Translations under genes and position numbers: made by a program
Shown: positions 33,893-44,339 of the stretch, one piece after another
How the letters are laid out: every line of letters begins with the position of its first letter
Position numbering within the stretch: the stretch's first letter is position 1
The notes under the pieces: model-generated
Told to the model about the DNA's origin: nothing
What the model saw: the letters and a program-made list of their open reading frames with translations, nothing else
Database searches by the model: none
DNA from: Tabrizicola oligotrophica
Lineage (GTDB): Bacteria; Pseudomonadota; Alphaproteobacteria; Rhodobacterales; Rhodobacteraceae
Assembly (NCBI RefSeq): GCF_011008935.1
Contig: NZ_JAAIVJ010000005.1
Coordinates: 62,001-126,000, forward strand
Length of the DNA stretch: 64,000 nucleotides
Direction: 5' to 3'

Positions 33893-34950
33893 CAGTATCC
33901 AACCTTGAACACCGGCACGAATGAAGCGGGCGCGAGCGACTCAGCCGTGCCGATGCTGTCGATGTTCTCGGGTGTCAGTGTGACAATCCTCGGCCCGGCA
34001 TGGCGGATCGTGAGTTTGCCCTCGATGGCGCGGACGGCGAATTCAACCGCCAGACGGCCTTGCAGCACGGCGAAATCGGTTGGGGCTGCCAGGATGCGCC
34101 CGCGTTTGATGCCGCGATACACGCCGTGGCTGACATAGGTCGACACGATCCCGATCCTGCCGCCAAGCCTGCGGGCGCGCAGCACCGAAACGGCGGCTTC
34201 TGCCATCGGCCCGCTGCCCACCAGGTAGTCAATGTCGGGCACCCGATCCAGCACGTCTTCGACCAGAAGCACCTGTTGCTCCAGCCCGGTGTCGCCAAAA
34301 CGGGTGGCGACAATTTCGGCCGAACTTTCGGCAAGGGCTTCCATAAATCCGCGATCGACGAACTGCACCCAACCGGCGCCCTTGGGGCCGGGGAACCAGG
34401 CCAGCCTGACCGGTGCGCTGCCTTTGGGATGCCGCCTGGCAATTTCGCGCCCGGCCGCAGCGCCCATTTCGCGCCAAGAGACACTGGATTTCGCCGTTAC
34501 GCCCGCATCGTCCATGTCGTTCACAGCCGCGATGACCGGCATCTGTCTGGCAATCCTGACCACGCTTGGGGTCAGCCCCTCGTAGGACACCGGGCCAAGG
34601 ATCAGGGCGTCCATCTTGCGCTTGCCACAGGTTTCAACCTGTTCGATCTGGCGCTTCAGATTCGGGTAGCCCCCGGCTTCGTAAAGGTCAAAAGTTACGC
34701 CCAGCCGCCGCGCTTCTTCCACCATGCCGTAGTTGACGCTAAGCCAGTACGCATCTTTCAGATGTGGATAGATCACGCAAAGGCGCCAGGGTTTCGCAGC
34801 ACGATCAAGAGCTTGGTAAGTCTGGGCTTCAGTCGGGCTGTCATCGTCGAAGGCAACGGACGGCACTTGCAGATCCCAGGTTTCCGCCGTGGCCACTGCG
34901 CCAGGCAGCGTCACCAGCCCGGCCAGAAAGAGCGATTGCAGAAACTTCAT
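33892..34950 (-). CDS. torT: TorT: periplasmic TMAO-sensing protein
   Basis: This 352-residue periplasmic binding-type protein has a signal peptide (about residues 1-22). The segment WRLCVIYPHLKDAYWLSVNYGMVEEARR followed by LYEAGGY matches E. coli TorT closely, and STYVSHGVYRGIKRGRILAAPTD is also conserved. TorT binds trimethylamine N-oxide and contacts the periplasmic domain of TorS. It is divergent from torS with 58 bases between the starts. Its stop codon sits exactly at the edge of the metZ repeat. Binding of TMAO rather than a related osmolyte is inferred from family. Confidence 0.9.
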   Translation of the reverse strand: MKFLQSLFLAGLVTLPGAVATAETWDLQVPSVAFDDDSPTEAQTYQALDRAAKPWRLCVIYPHLKDAYWLSVNYGMVEEARRLGVTFDLYEAGGYPNLKRQIEQVETCGKRKMDALILGPVSYEGLTPSVVRIARQMPVIAAVNDMDDAGVTAKSSVSWREMGAAAGREIARRHPKGSAPVRLAWFPGPKGAGWVQFVDRGFMEALAESSAEIVATRFGDTGLEQQVLLVEDVLDRVPDIDYLVGSGPMAEAAVSVLRARRLGGRIGIVSTYVSHGVYRGIKRGRILAAPTDFAVLQGRLAVEFAVRAIEGKLTIRHAGPRIVTLTPENIDSIGTAESLAPASFVPVFKVGY

Positions 34951-35008
34951 GCCTTTGTCCGCACTGCCCCCTATTCTGCCGCAAGAACTCTGTCAGGGTG
35001 CACGAAAG

Positions 35009-37891
35009 ATGCCTCGCAAGTCCAGCCTGTCGCGTGCAAGCCTTGGGCGCATGTTGCTGATGGCCTTTCTGGTCATCGCCGGACTGCCAGCTGTTTCCGG
35101 TGTCCTTGGCTGGTTCGAGTTGCAGGAAGTCGCGCGCAACCAGGCAACGGTCGTCACCGAGGCCATCCCGGCAATCTCGGAGGTGCGCGGCTTTACCGAG
35201 GAAAGCAGCCGCATCATTGCGGTGGCCCCGGAACTGGCTGCTGTCACCACCGAAGCCGCGCGGCGCGAGCGGGCGGCCTATCTCTTTGCCCAGGTTGACG
35301 CCCTGACAGGGCGGGTCGCGCGCTATGCCGTCACGGGAAATCCGGCCCTTGGCAGCCTGGCGCGGGCAGAGGCCGAGGTGCGCGGCAGCATCGAGCAGCT
35401 GGACCGGCTGGTGCAGAACCGCATCACCGCGACCGATGCACAAGCGGCCCGTCTACGGGCGGGTTTGCTGGCCACGACCGAGCTTCTGGAGATTGCCGAC
35501 ACGCTGGTAGCCAATGCCCAGATGGGCACAGCGGCGGCCATTTCCAACCTCTATGATCTTGAAGCCAGCGGCCTGGACACGGAAACTCGCCTGAACACCC
35601 TGGACAAGCTGATTGAGGTGGATCTTTTCCGTCAGGGGCTGATGTCGGAAATGCGCTCGCACATCGGGGAGGTTGGCCTGTTGCTCAACCGGATCGTGAC
35701 CGCGCAAAACCATGCCGAGCTTGGACAGTTGCAGGCGGCTCTGGAGGGGCGCATCGAGATTGTCACCCGGCGCATTCTGTCGGTAAACGATCCGACCCGG
35801 GCCGAACGCGCGCTTTCGCTGTTGCAGGCGATCCGACCCAGTTCGGCCCCCCCGCCCAATGCCGAGGATCTGTTCAACCTGACCAAAGGCATCCTTGATC
35901 TGGACAGCCTGATTGCAGAGGCACAAGGCGAAGTCAGTGCTGCGGCGGCGGGGCTTGACACGCAGGCACAGGCCTTGGCCGATGTCATCATCGCGCGCGC
36001 CGTCAAGGCAGGCGACGAGGCGACAGGAGCGATCCGCGCGACCCAGAGGCTATACGCTTGGGGGTCGGTCGCCGCCTTGCTGATCTCGCTCGCCGTAGTC
36101 TGGTTCTACGTGCGCGGGAATATCACCCGGCGGCTGGGGGTGCTGTCGGGCACCATGGCGCGGCTTGCGCATGGCGAGCCGGTTGACCGAATTGTGCCGC
36201 AAGGGATCGACGAGATTGCCGACATGGAAGCGGCAGTCGAGGTTTTTCGCCTACAGGGCATCGAAAACCGTGCCCTTGCCGCCGAGCGTGACCAGAACCT
36301 TGCCGAATTGCAGCGCCACCGACGGGAGTTGCAGTTGCTGGTCGCCGAACAGACCAAGCAATTGCGCGGCGAGGTCAGCGCTCACGCCGAGGCCCGAAAG
36401 AGAGCCGAGGCCGCCGACCGCGCCAAGTCGGAGTTTCTGGCGATGATGAGCCACGAAATCCGCACCCCGATGAACGGCGTCCTTGGCCTGTTGCGCTCTT
36501 TGGGCCGGGATGGGCTGTCTGCGCGCCAGCAGCGGCAGCTGCAGGCCGCCCATGCTTCGGGCGAGGGGCTGATGACCATTCTGAACGACATTCTGGATTA
36601 TTCAAAGGTCGAAGCCGGGGCAGACCTGCAGCGAGAGGTCACCTTTTCCCCGGGCGATCTGTTGCATGATATTGCCGTGCTGATGGCGCCAAGCGCGCAG
36701 GAAAAGGGAGTGGTGATGCATCTGGACGTGGCTGACGACATCCCGGACGCCGTCAGAGGCGATATGGGCAAGCTGCGGCAGATCCTGTTCAATCTTGTGT
36801 CCAATGCCGTCAAGTTCACCGACCAGGGCGAAATCCGGCTGACGGTTGCTGCTGATGGGCCGAAGGACCGGCCTCGTTTGACCTTTACCATCAGCGACAC
36901 GGGCAAAGGCATTGCCGAGGGCGCGCAGGACCGGGTGTTCGGCGCCTTCGAGCAGGAAGACAGCCAGACCGCGCGGCAATACGGCGGCACCGGGCTGGGC
37001 CTTGCGATCTGCAAGCGCTTTGCCGATGCGATGGGTGCAAAGCTGGCCGTGCAAAGCAGGGCCGGAGCGGGAAGCACCTTCACGCTGGAGGCAGAGTTTG
37101 CGCGCGGCGATCTGGCCGACCTGGCGGCCGTTCCGCTTGTGTCTGCCGTTCAACCTGCGGCGCAAAAACTGCGCGCGTTGGTGGTCGAGGACAATGACAT
37201 CAACCAGATGGTCATCCAGACCTATCTGGAAGACATGGGCCACGCGGCTACGGTCGTGGCCTCGGCCGAAGCGGCCATGCCCGTCCTGAAGGACGGCCGC
37301 TTTGATGTGATATTGATGGACGTCAACCTGCCCGGCCTTTCGGGAACCGCCGCCACGCGCCAGATCAGGGCGCACCCGAGTTCCCGCATCGCCACGCTGC
37401 CGATCATCGGCATCTCGGCCCATGTGCAAGAGGCCGACATCAAGGACAACCTTTCCGCCGGAATGTCGGCCGTGCTGGCCAAACCCCTGTCGCCCGAAGC
37501 CCTGCACGCCGCCCTGCGCGCGCATGTTCCCCAAAAACACGCCTTGAAGGCGCTTGCCGAGGATATCGGGGAGGAGCGCGCTGCAGGATTGGCGCGGGTT
37601 TTCCTGAAGGGCCTGCCCAAAAGCCTTGCCGCCATTGACGCCGCGGCCCGGTCAAAGGACCCTCTCGCTCTGTCGCGCGCCGCCCACCAATTGAAAGGCG
37701 CTGCCGAGAATTTCGAGTTGCAGACCCTGACCACTCGTCTTGCCCGTATCGAGACGCTGACCAGACAAGGCTCGTCCACCGAACTTGCGGCCAGCCTTTC
37801 GGAACTCCCGGATGCGCTGGACCTGGCCGCGCGGGACATCAACGCCGCACTGGAGTTGCTGACCCGCCGCCCTACTCAAGCTGCGCCGTGA
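35009..37891 (+). CDS. torS: TorS: hybrid sensor histidine kinase
   Basis: This 960-residue inner-membrane kinase has two membrane segments (about residues 15-35 and 355-375) enclosing a long helical periplasmic sensor. HAMP, HisKA (MMSHEIRTPMNG, H482), HATPase (DTGKGIAEG, GGTGLGLAICK), receiver (LMDVNLPG, D771) and HPt (AAHQLKGAAENF, H893) domains follow in order. This matches TorS in layout and length. It relays phosphate from H482 through D771 and H893 to TorR. I chose ATG 35009; the frame is open up to 34889 but overlaps torT. Its 3' end overlaps torR tail to tail by 20 bases. Confidence 0.92.
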   Translation: MPRKSSLSRASLGRMLLMAFLVIAGLPAVSGVLGWFELQEVARNQATVVTEAIPAISEVRGFTEESSRIIAVAPELAAVTTEAARRERAAYLFAQVDALTGRVARYAVTGNPALGSLARAEAEVRGSIEQLDRLVQNRITATDAQAARLRAGLLATTELLEIADTLVANAQMGTAAAISNLYDLEASGLDTETRLNTLDKLIEVDLFRQGLMSEMRSHIGEVGLLLNRIVTAQNHAELGQLQAALEGRIEIVTRRILSVNDPTRAERALSLLQAIRPSSAPPPNAEDLFNLTKGILDLDSLIAEAQGEVSAAAAGLDTQAQALADVIIARAVKAGDEATGAIRATQRLYAWGSVAALLISLAVVWFYVRGNITRRLGVLSGTMARLAHGEPVDRIVPQGIDEIADMEAAVEVFRLQGIENRALAAERDQNLAELQRHRRELQLLVAEQTKQLRGEVSAHAEARKRAEAADRAKSEFLAMMSHEIRTPMNGVLGLLRSLGRDGLSARQQRQLQAAHASGEGLMTILNDILDYSKVEAGADLQREVTFSPGDLLHDIAVLMAPSAQEKGVVMHLDVADDIPDAVRGDMGKLRQILFNLVSNAVKFTDQGEIRLTVAADGPKDRPRLTFTISDTGKGIAEGAQDRVFGAFEQEDSQTARQYGGTGLGLAICKRFADAMGAKLAVQSRAGAGSTFTLEAEFARGDLADLAAVPLVSAVQPAAQKLRALVVEDNDINQMVIQTYLEDMGHAATVVASAEAAMPVLKDGRFDVILMDVNLPGLSGTAATRQIRAHPSSRIATLPIIGISAHVQEADIKDNLSAGMSAVLAKPLSPEALHAALRAHVPQKHALKALAEDIGEERAAGLARVFLKGLPKSLAAIDAAARSKDPLALSRAAHQLKGAAENFELQTLTTRLARIETLTRQGSSTELAASLSELPDALDLAARDINAALELLTRRPTQAAP

Positions 37892-38576
37892 AGACATAGC
37901 CCTCGCCATGCGAGGTCGTGAAGATGCGTGGTGCCTTGGGGTCGTCACCCAGCTTTGAGCGCAACCGCTGCACCAGCACGTCGATCGTGCGGGTGTTGGT
38001 GCCGTCCTGACGGTGGGTAATTGCCGCGATCAGGCGGTCGCGGTCCATCACGGTGCCGGGGTTCAGCACGAAGACCCGCAACAGCTCATATTCCGCCCGA
38101 GTGAGGGAAATCGGCTCACCGGCGGGATTGGACACTTGCCGCGAGCCGACATCAAAGGTGAAGCCGTTGAAATGCAGGACCCGTCGCGTCAGGGCGCGCA
38201 TCGCGGAGGTCCGGCGCAACAGGTTCTTGACCCGCGCCAGCAATTCGCGCCGATTGAACGGTTTGCAGACATAGTCATCCGCCCCGAGTTCGAGCCCCAC
38301 AATGCGGTCAACGTCGTCGGTGCGGCCCGTCAACAGGATGATGCCGATCTCCGAGCGCGCCCGCTGTTCGCGGGTGATTTCCAGCCCGTCCTTGCCCTCC
38401 AGATTGATGTCGGCAATCAGAAGATCTGCGTTGCCCTGCGACAGGATCTTCTCGGCCTTTTCCGCGCTGTCGCATTCCGAAACCCTGTAGCCAAAGGATT
38501 CAAGGTAGCTGGCCAGCGCGCTGCGCGTCACCGGTTCGTCCTCGACGATCACGATATGCGCAGGTCTTGGTGACAT
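37872..38576 (-). CDS. torR: TorR: OmpR-family response regulator
   Basis: This 234-residue regulator opens with MSPRPAHIVIVEDEPVT, nearly the E. coli TorR start. It has receiver residues D12, D13 and D56 (LLIADINLEG) and K105 region YVCKPF, and a C-terminal winged helix with PISLTRAEYELLRVF and TTSHGEGYVF. The frame upstream to 38663 lacks homology, so ATG 38576 is used. It is divergent from tmoX across 176 bases and convergent with torS. The obvious target is the tmoX promoter. Confidence 0.92.
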   Translation of the reverse strand: MSPRPAHIVIVEDEPVTRSALASYLESFGYRVSECDSAEKAEKILSQGNADLLIADINLEGKDGLEITREQRARSEIGIILLTGRTDDVDRIVGLELGADDYVCKPFNRRELLARVKNLLRRTSAMRALTRRVLHFNGFTFDVGSRQVSNPAGEPISLTRAEYELLRVFVLNPGTVMDRDRLIAAITHRQDGTNTRTIDVLVQRLRSKLGDDPKAPRIFTTSHGEGYVFTAQLE

Positions 38577-38592
38577 TCGGCCCCCATCCGGA

Positions 38593-38665
38593 CTGTTTCC
38601 TCTTGTTAACAATTTTTTACAATTAATGCCAGTCCGTTCATCGCCGAGGTCTGACGCATTCATAA
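38593..38665 (+). promoter_or_regulatory. Candidate TorR-box cluster upstream of tmoX
   Basis: CCGTTCATCG (38634-38643) and GCATTCATAA (38656-38665) resemble the enterobacterial TorR decamer CTGTTCATAT and are exactly 22 bases apart, two helix turns. CTGTTTCCTC at 38593 is a weaker third copy, 41 bases further up. They lie between torR and tmoX, 88-160 bases ahead of the tmoX ATG. The AT-rich stretch 38603-38626 beside them may include the torR promoter. Confidence 0.5.
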
Positions 38666-39697
<1,032 letters not shown>

Positions 39698-39773
39698 TCG
39701 CACACCGGCGCAACCTGCGACCTGTCCGGCTTCAGACCGGGTGGGTCGACACATCGAAAGAACGGGGCCAGAC

Positions 39774-40787
39774 GTGACCGAAACCGCCATCTCCTGCCGC
39801 GACGTCAGCAAGATCTTTGGGCCGGACCCTGCAGGGCACCTGGCACGGCTGAAGGCAGATCCGAATACCTCGTCCGTGGGCTATGTGCAGGCGGTGCGGG
39901 ATGTCAATCTTGATATCCGGCGCGGCGAGATGCTGGTGGTGATGGGCCTGTCCGGCTCGGGCAAGTCGACGCTGGTGCGTTGCCTGTCGCGCCTGATCGA
40001 GATCACGGGGGGCAGCGTGTCGATTGAAGGGCAGGACATCGCCAGCCTGTCCGAAACCGAACTGATCGACCTGCGCCGTCGCAAGATGGGGATGGTGTTT
40101 CAGAGCTTTGGCCTTTTGCCGCATCGCACCGTTCTGGACAACGTGGCCTTTCCGCTGGAAATGCGCGGCCAGGACCGCCGCGCCCGCTATGCCCGGGCGC
40201 GCGAGGTGCTGGATCTGGTGGGGCTGGAGGGCCGCGAGGCCTATTTCCCGCGCGAGCTTTCGGGCGGTCAGCAGCAGCGCGTCGGTATCGCCCGCTCTCT
40301 GGCGATTGAACCTGACATCTGGTTTCTGGACGAGCCCTTCTCGGCGCTTGACCCCCTGATCCGCCGCGAGATGCAGGATGAATTTCTGCGGCTGAAGGGG
40401 CTGTTGAACAAGACCATCATCTTCATCACCCATGATTTCGATGAGGCCCTGCGCCTGGCCGACCGGATTGCCATCATGAAGGATGGCCGGATCGAACAAT
40501 GCGACACGCCCGACCAGATCGTGTTGCATCCGGCGACCGATTATGTGGCCAAGTTTACCGCCGAGATTGACCGCGCGCGCGTGGTGCGCGCGGGTGCGCT
40601 GGTGCACTCTCTGATACCCGCGCCCGAGGGTGAGGCCTTTGCCTCGAACCGAACCATTCGCGATCTGGCGCGCTGCCTTGTGGCCGAGCGCCGCGAGGTG
40701 ATCCCGGTGGCCGACGCGGATGGCAAGGTCATTGGCGGGATGAACCGTCAAGAGGCGCTGGACGTGTTGCTTGGAGACGAGAAATGA
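39774..40787 (+). CDS. tmoW: TmoW-like ABC transporter ATP-binding protein
   Basis: This 337-residue ABC ATPase is of the ProV/OpuAA type. It has Walker A GLSGSGKST, signature LSGGQQQRVG, Walker B IWFLDEPFSALD, and a C-terminal CBS-like tail (residues about 280-337). GTG 39774 is chosen (MTETAISCRDV, with GGGG upstream). An in-frame GTG at 39741 is possible. It lies between the binding protein and the permease and overlaps the permease start by four bases. Confidence 0.87.
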   Translation: MTETAISCRDVSKIFGPDPAGHLARLKADPNTSSVGYVQAVRDVNLDIRRGEMLVVMGLSGSGKSTLVRCLSRLIEITGGSVSIEGQDIASLSETELIDLRRRKMGMVFQSFGLLPHRTVLDNVAFPLEMRGQDRRARYARAREVLDLVGLEGREAYFPRELSGGQQQRVGIARSLAIEPDIWFLDEPFSALDPLIRREMQDEFLRLKGLLNKTIIFITHDFDEALRLADRIAIMKDGRIEQCDTPDQIVLHPATDYVAKFTAEIDRARVVRAGALVHSLIPAPEGEAFASNRTIRDLARCLVAERREVIPVADADGKVIGGMNRQEALDVLLGDEK

Positions 40788-42718
40788 CGGCCCGCGCGGC
40801 CCGTGGCATAGGTCTGGCCGGGCTCCTGCTCGCCATTGCGCTGGGTCTTGCCCTTGGCAAGCCCGTCCTGCCTTTAGGTCTGATCCGCCCGCCCGAATGG
40901 CTTGTGCAACCCTTTGCCGACTGGATCAACGCCGCCTTCTATTTCCTGCAGAACGATCTCGGGCTCATGGCCCTGACCCGCGCGTTTTCCGGCGTGGTCG
41001 AGTGGCTTCTGGATGTCACCGCGAACCTGCTTTACGGCAAAAGCCGCTGGCCGAACATCGGCCCGATCCCATGGGTGGTGATCGCAGCCACGGCGTTCAT
41101 GGCGGGCTATGCGCTGAAGGGCTGGCGGCTGGCAGCCCTGTCGGGTGGCACCTTTGTCTGGATTGCGCTGATGGGGCAATGGAAATGGGCAATGGAGACG
41201 CTATCCGTGATCGTGGTGGCGACCCCTTTCTCGGTGTTTCTGGGGCTGGCCTTGGGCGTTTTGGCCTGGCGCTCGCCCCGGTTTGAACGGATCTTGAACC
41301 CCATTCTGAACGTCGCGCAATCGCTGCCGCATTTTGCCTATATGGTCCCGGTCGTGGTTTTCATCGGAGTTGGTCCCAAGGCCGGGGCCATCGTGACCAT
41401 CATCTTCTCGGTCCCGCCGATGATCCGGATGACCCTGCTGGGCCTGAAAAAGGTGCCCGAGGAGGTGATCGAGGCGGGCAAAATGGCCGGCACGACGCGC
41501 TGGCAGCTCTTGTCCCGGGTGCGGATTCCCACTGCGCGCGCCGAGATCCTGATCGGGGTCAATCAGGTCATCATGCAATGTCTGGCAATGGTGGTGCTGG
41601 CCAGCTTCATCGGCATGCCGGGGCTGGGGCAAAAACTGCTGCAACTGTTGCAGGCGCTGAAGATCGGGTTGTCGGTGGAAATCGGCGTGACCATCGTTCT
41701 TCTGGCCATCACACTGGACAGGTTGTCCAAGGCATGGGCTTTCCGCCTGCCTGAACATGGCGAGCCAAGTGCCATGTGGCTGCGGCGCAATCGCCTTCTG
41801 GTCATCTGGATCGGGCTTTGCGCCGTCGGTTTCATGCTGGCCCGGTTTGCGCCCTACTTCCACGAAGTTGAGCGCAATCAGGCGCTTTCCGTCGCAGGCC
41901 CGATCGATGCCGCGATGGATCAGCTCATCCGCCTGATCGCTCCGCTGACCGCATGGCTGCGCTGGTTCCTGATCACATGGGTGCTGATCCCGATGCGTGA
42001 TGCCTATCTGTGGCTGCCGTTCACCGCCGTTCTCACCCTGCTGGCCGCGCTTGGCTGGGCCGTCGGGGGGCTGCGCTCGGCCCTGATATGCGTCAGCTAT
42101 TTCGCGCTCATTGCCCTGTCCGGCTGGTGGGACCGCGCGATGGTCACGGTCTACATGGTCAGCATTTCAGTTCTGATTGCCGCCGCGATCGGCCTGCCGC
42201 TTGGCATCTGGGCCGCGCGCAGCCCGGCCCGCGCTGAACGAACCCTGCTGATCTGCGACACCGCCCAGACCTTCCCCAGCTTCATCTACCTGATCCCTGT
42301 CATCATGCTCTTTGGGGTGAATGACGTCGCCGTTGTGGCCGCCGTGGTGGTTTTCGCCGCCGTTCCCATCGTGCGCTATACCATAGAGGGCCTGTGCAAC
42401 GTGCCATCCGAACTGGTCGAAGCCGCCGAGATGAGCGGCGCCACCCGGCGGCAAACCCTTTGGAATGTGCGCCTGCCAATGGCGCTGCCGACCATGCTGG
42501 TTGGCGCGAACCAGTCGGTGATGTTTTCGCTGTTCATGGTAATCATCGCCGCATTCATCGGCACGCAGGACCTGGGTCAGGAGATGCAGCGCGCCCTGTC
42601 CTCGACCGACGTTGGCAAGGGGATGGTTCTGGGTTTTGCCATCGCCTTCATGGGTTTGATGACCGACCACCTTATTACGCGTTGGTCCGAAGGCAGAAAA
42701 CGGGCCTTGGGGGTGTAG
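40784..42718 (+). CDS. tmoV: TmoV-like fused ABC permease
   Basis: This 644-residue inner-membrane protein holds two tandem ProW-type permease domains in one chain. Each has its own coupling loop: EVIEAGKMAGTTRWQLLSRVRIP near residue 225 and ELVEAAEMSGATRRQTLWNVRLP near residue 545. Fused permeases of this length are typical of TmoV, whereas classical ProW has one domain. The ATGA overlap with the ATPase gene indicates coupled translation. It completes the importer. Confidence 0.88.
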   Translation: MTARAARGIGLAGLLLAIALGLALGKPVLPLGLIRPPEWLVQPFADWINAAFYFLQNDLGLMALTRAFSGVVEWLLDVTANLLYGKSRWPNIGPIPWVVIAATAFMAGYALKGWRLAALSGGTFVWIALMGQWKWAMETLSVIVVATPFSVFLGLALGVLAWRSPRFERILNPILNVAQSLPHFAYMVPVVVFIGVGPKAGAIVTIIFSVPPMIRMTLLGLKKVPEEVIEAGKMAGTTRWQLLSRVRIPTARAEILIGVNQVIMQCLAMVVLASFIGMPGLGQKLLQLLQALKIGLSVEIGVTIVLLAITLDRLSKAWAFRLPEHGEPSAMWLRRNRLLVIWIGLCAVGFMLARFAPYFHEVERNQALSVAGPIDAAMDQLIRLIAPLTAWLRWFLITWVLIPMRDAYLWLPFTAVLTLLAALGWAVGGLRSALICVSYFALIALSGWWDRAMVTVYMVSISVLIAAAIGLPLGIWAARSPARAERTLLICDTAQTFPSFIYLIPVIMLFGVNDVAVVAAVVVFAAVPIVRYTIEGLCNVPSELVEAAEMSGATRRQTLWNVRLPMALPTMLVGANQSVMFSLFMVIIAAFIGTQDLGQEMQRALSSTDVGKGMVLGFAIAFMGLMTDHLITRWSEGRKRALGV

Positions 42719-42864
42719 ACGGGGAACTCGGGGCAGTCGATCAAGGCGTTCAATCAGCCCGCAGCGAGCGACCGCTTCCCGCCCCTTGCGGCCAGTCGCA
42801 AACCCGTTGACACCCTCTCCACCCCCCCGGTTGACCTTTCCCCGCCACAGGCGTATCCCTTCCC

Positions 42865-42917
42865 CGTGGCGCTTTGAAACCGGATTGCGGGCCACGTTAA
42901 ACAAACCGCTAAAAGGG
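42865..42917 (+). promoter_or_regulatory. SAM-II riboswitch upstream of metZ
   Basis: This is an H-type pseudoknot with P1 CGTGGC (42865-42870) / GCCACG (42891-42896) and a second helix GCGG (42887-42890) / CCGC (42906-42909). The conserved CGTTAAACAA linker and CTAAAAGGG tail match alphaproteobacterial SAM-II aptamers. S-adenosylmethionine binding would lower metZ expression. It ends 65 bases before the metZ ATG. Confidence 0.9.
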
Positions 42918-42933
42918 AAACGGATGCGCGCAG

Positions 42934-42961
42934 CCCCGGACCCCTTGGTTTCGGGGTTTTT
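42934..42961 (+). terminator. Hairpin with U-tract in the metZ leader
   Basis: CCCCG (42934-42938) can pair with CGGGG (42952-42956), or ACCCC with GGGGT, followed by TTTTT. It lies between the SAM-II aptamer and metZ, so it may be the expression platform (conditional terminator). The stem is short, so this is tentative. Confidence 0.5.
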
Positions 42962-42982
42962 CTTTGGCCAAGGGGGCCTGCG

Positions 42983-44164
42983 ATGACGAACGAGTGGAAG
43001 ACGCGCACGAAACTGGTGCATGACGGCATCCGCCGCAGCCAATATGGCGAGATGGCCGAGGCGATCTTCCTGACGCAGGGCTTTGCCTACCCGTCGGCCG
43101 AGGCGGCCGAGCAGCGTTTCATCAAGGCCGGGGAGGATGAGTTCATCTATGCCCGCTACGGCAACCCGACCGTGCGGATGTTCGAGGACCGCATCGCCGC
43201 GCTGGAAGGCACCGAGGCCGCCTTCGCCTGCGCCTCGGGCATGGCGGCGGTGAATGGTGCGCTCACGTCAATGCTGAAGGCCGGGGATCATGTGGTCTCC
43301 AGCCGGGCGCTGTTCGGGTCGTGCCTTTACATCCTCGAAGACGTGCTGACCCGCTTTGGCGTCAAGGTCAGCTTCGTCGACGGGGCCGACCTTGACCAAT
43401 GGCGCAAAGCCATCACGCCGGACACCAAGGCGGTGTTCTTCGAATCCATGTCGAACCCGACGCTGGAGCTGGTGGACATCCGCAGCGTCTCCGACATCGC
43501 CCATGCAGTCGGGGCCATGGTGATCGTCGACAACGTCTTTGCCACGCCGATCTTTTCCCGTGCCGTCGATCAGGGCGCCGATGTGGTGGTCTATTCCACG
43601 ACGAAGCACATCGACGGTCAGGGCCGGGCGCTGGGTGGGGTGATTTGCGGGCGAGAGGAGTTCATCCGCAAGACGGTGGAAACCTACATGAAGCATACCG
43701 GCGGCTCCATGAGCCCGTTCACCGCCTGGATGCACCTGAACGGCATGGCGACGCTGGACCTGCGCTGCCGGGCGATGGCCGACAGCGCGCTGACGGTGGC
43801 CCGCGCGCTGGAAGGCGATGCGCGGCTGTCGCGCGTGGTCTTTCCGGGGCTGGAAAGCCACCCCCAGCACAGGCTCGCCATGGACCAGATGGGGTCGGGC
43901 GGCACGCTGATTGCCTTTGACATCAAGGGCGGCAAAGACGCGGCCTTCCGCTTCATGAACGCTTTGCAGATCGCCACGATCTCCAACAACCTGGGTGACG
44001 CGAAAACCATCGCCACCCATCCGGCGACCACGACCCACCAGCGCCTTGCGCCGGAGATGAAGGACAAGCTTGGCATCACGCCGGGCCTGATCCGGCTGTC
44101 GGTGGGGCTGGAGGACGCGGGCGACCTGATCGCCGACCTGAAACAGGCGCTCGACAAGGTGTGA
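42983..44164 (+). CDS. metZ: O-succinylhomoserine sulfhydrylase
   Basis: This 393-residue PLP enzyme of the Cys/Met metabolism family makes homocysteine from O-succinylhomoserine and sulfide. It has YARYGNPTVRMFE near residue 53, the CASGMAA loop near residue 77, and the PLP lysine in YSTTKHIDGQG near residue 210. The frame is full length and intact. A SAM-II riboswitch precedes it, as is usual for methionine genes in this class. Its first 36 codons and leader are duplicated at 33568-33892. Confidence 0.93.
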   Translation: MTNEWKTRTKLVHDGIRRSQYGEMAEAIFLTQGFAYPSAEAAEQRFIKAGEDEFIYARYGNPTVRMFEDRIAALEGTEAAFACASGMAAVNGALTSMLKAGDHVVSSRALFGSCLYILEDVLTRFGVKVSFVDGADLDQWRKAITPDTKAVFFESMSNPTLELVDIRSVSDIAHAVGAMVIVDNVFATPIFSRAVDQGADVVVYSTTKHIDGQGRALGGVICGREEFIRKTVETYMKHTGGSMSPFTAWMHLNGMATLDLRCRAMADSALTVARALEGDARLSRVVFPGLESHPQHRLAMDQMGSGGTLIAFDIKGGKDAAFRFMNALQIATISNNLGDAKTIATHPATTTHQRLAPEMKDKLGITPGLIRLSVGLEDAGDLIADLKQALDKV

Positions 44165-44339
44165 GCTGTCGCAAACGCTGCGAAAGCTGTCCCTTTCCCC
44201 CTTCTTTGCGGGGGGCAGGGGCCCTACATTACAGGTCTTGCGGGGACCTGCCCGCAGAGGACTGATCCGGGCCGCCCCCGCGCCCGTATTCCTGTTGACA
44301 TTGACGGCGCGGCAGCGCCCGAACCGAAAGGACAACCTG

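Larger units (their letters stand above)
42742..43090 (+). repeat. Direct repeat, right copy (functional metZ leader)
   Basis: This is the counterpart of 33568-33892. It begins soon after the tmoV stop (GATCAAGGCG) and runs through the riboswitch and the first 36 codons of the intact metZ. The left margin aligns only with gaps; the rest aligns closely. Confidence 0.88.

Noticed and set aside
33734-34138. A 134-residue plus-strand protein starting in the metZ leader
   Set aside because: Only codons from 33785 to 33892 are metZ-derived; the rest is antisense to torT. It is treated as a truncated fragment, not a gene.
42719-42741. Extension of the direct repeat to the tmoV stop
   Set aside because: Similarity to the left flank is too weak before about 42742 to claim homology.
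44165-44339. Possible Zur box or preQ1-type element ahead of folE2
   Set aside because: No palindromic Zur-like site or aptamer core was evident; only GC-rich sequence and a lone TTGACA.
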